Below, in pieces: positions 43,067 to 43,308 of a stretch of DNA of 43,308 nt. Every line of letters begins with the position of its first letter. Within the stretch, counting starts at the first letter, position 1. A program made the position numbers and the translations under genes. The DNA is from Treponema sp. GTDB taxonomy: Bacteria; Spirochaetota; Spirochaetia; Treponematales; Treponemataceae. The notes beneath the pieces are model-generated. The model was given only the letters and a program-made list of their open reading frames with translations, did no database searches and was not told the origin of the DNA. The DNA lies in contig JAEDDW010000010.1 in assembly GCA_016293645.1 (NCBI GenBank), positions 1 through 43,308 on the forward strand. The letters run 5' to 3'.

Positions 43067-43308
43067 CTATTCAGCATATCTCCAGTAGGCTTTCCAGCAG
43101 TCGTGAACTGCAATTCCCTTGAAATCAGGGAGAACGCCGTTTTCATCCATTCCATCCATGCTTAGGTTTACAAGAAGGGAGCTGAGATTCTGTCCGTACT
43201 GTATACAGGCATTAACGCCTTCAGGAAATTCTCCGGGACTGAAAGGTTTGAAAATTTGTGACCTTTCTGACCGCCTGCCTTTTTTTCTGATTTGGGTCTG
43301 AGGCTCTT
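43067..43308 (-). pseudogene. Decayed IS66-family transposase (TnpC), continues past the window
   Basis: On the minus strand the window edge begins with RPKSEKKAGGQKGHKFSNLS, the conserved hinge of IS66 TnpC transposases. This frame soon stops. A second frame carries FPEGVNACIQYGQNLSSLLV, matching the region where TnpC reads xxYGxxxxxLxxxL, and then jumps to FKGIAVHDCWKAYWRYAE and a stop. The last piece corresponds to the catalytic domain's VHDxWxxYxxY motif, so a large internal part is deleted. At least one frameshift and one deletion make it non-functional. Its 5' part lies beyond the window. Confidence 0.7.

Overview
The window looks like part of a treponeme chromosome (Spirochaetes). Evidence is the mix of genes: an extracytoplasmic flavocytochrome-type fumarate reductase, a class III nucleotide cyclase with extracellular sensor, a decayed BspA/TpLRR-type leucine-rich repeat gene, ThrH, formate-THF ligase, a MetH without reactivation domain, and many strong TTGACA/TATAAT-type promoters at moderate G+C. 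The genus is inferred from protein flavour, not from a marker gene. There are no rRNA or tRNA genes, no CRISPR array and no prophage.

Layout. 1-4.5 kb: end of a YghZ-like aldo/keto reductase, a DUF4867 protein, transketolase and a PTS IIA protein, with a LacI-type palindrome over the transketolase promoter. 4.5-9.4 kb: an unrecognised 492-aa protein, acetolactate synthase large subunit, and an RqcH/NFACT ribosome quality control protein. 9.4-13.8 kb: metF-metH and a PAP2-like protein. 13.8-23.7 kb: a complete tryptophan pathway in three transcription units (trpB-trpA; trpGD fusion-trpCF fusion-EamA exporter-like gene; trpE), interrupted by a cyclic-di-GMP phosphodiesterase gene. 23.8-31.2 kb: MATE efflux pump, repeats and gene remnants, M20 hydrolase, galE, thrH, fhs. 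31.3-38.4 kb: a broken lipoprotein gene, a fumarate-reductase-like flavoprotein, and a cyclase/coiled-coil protein/RsuA operon. 38.5-43.3 kb: murJ, M24 peptidase, J-domain protein, methionine aminopeptidase, then the decayed end of an IS66-family transposase.

The main regulatory discovery is one operator design in front of all three trp units: two 18-bp near-palindromes with centres 21 bp apart, lying between a TTGACA -35 and overlapping a TAACAT -10 with identical geometry each time. This defines a coordinated trp regulon and brings an EamA transporter into it. A second pattern is that several genes without a Shine-Dalgarno sequence have their -10 box only 6-8 nt before the ATG, which suggests leaderless mRNAs.

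The gaps carry several families of palindromic repeats: a nested stem-loop element with TTGC-loop-GCAA hairpins, and REP-like elements built from CTTCGACnnnGCTCAG and GGGTCC/GGATCC arms, one of which serves as a terminator. Decayed genes (LRR protein, lipoprotein, IS66 transposase) cluster beside these repeats.
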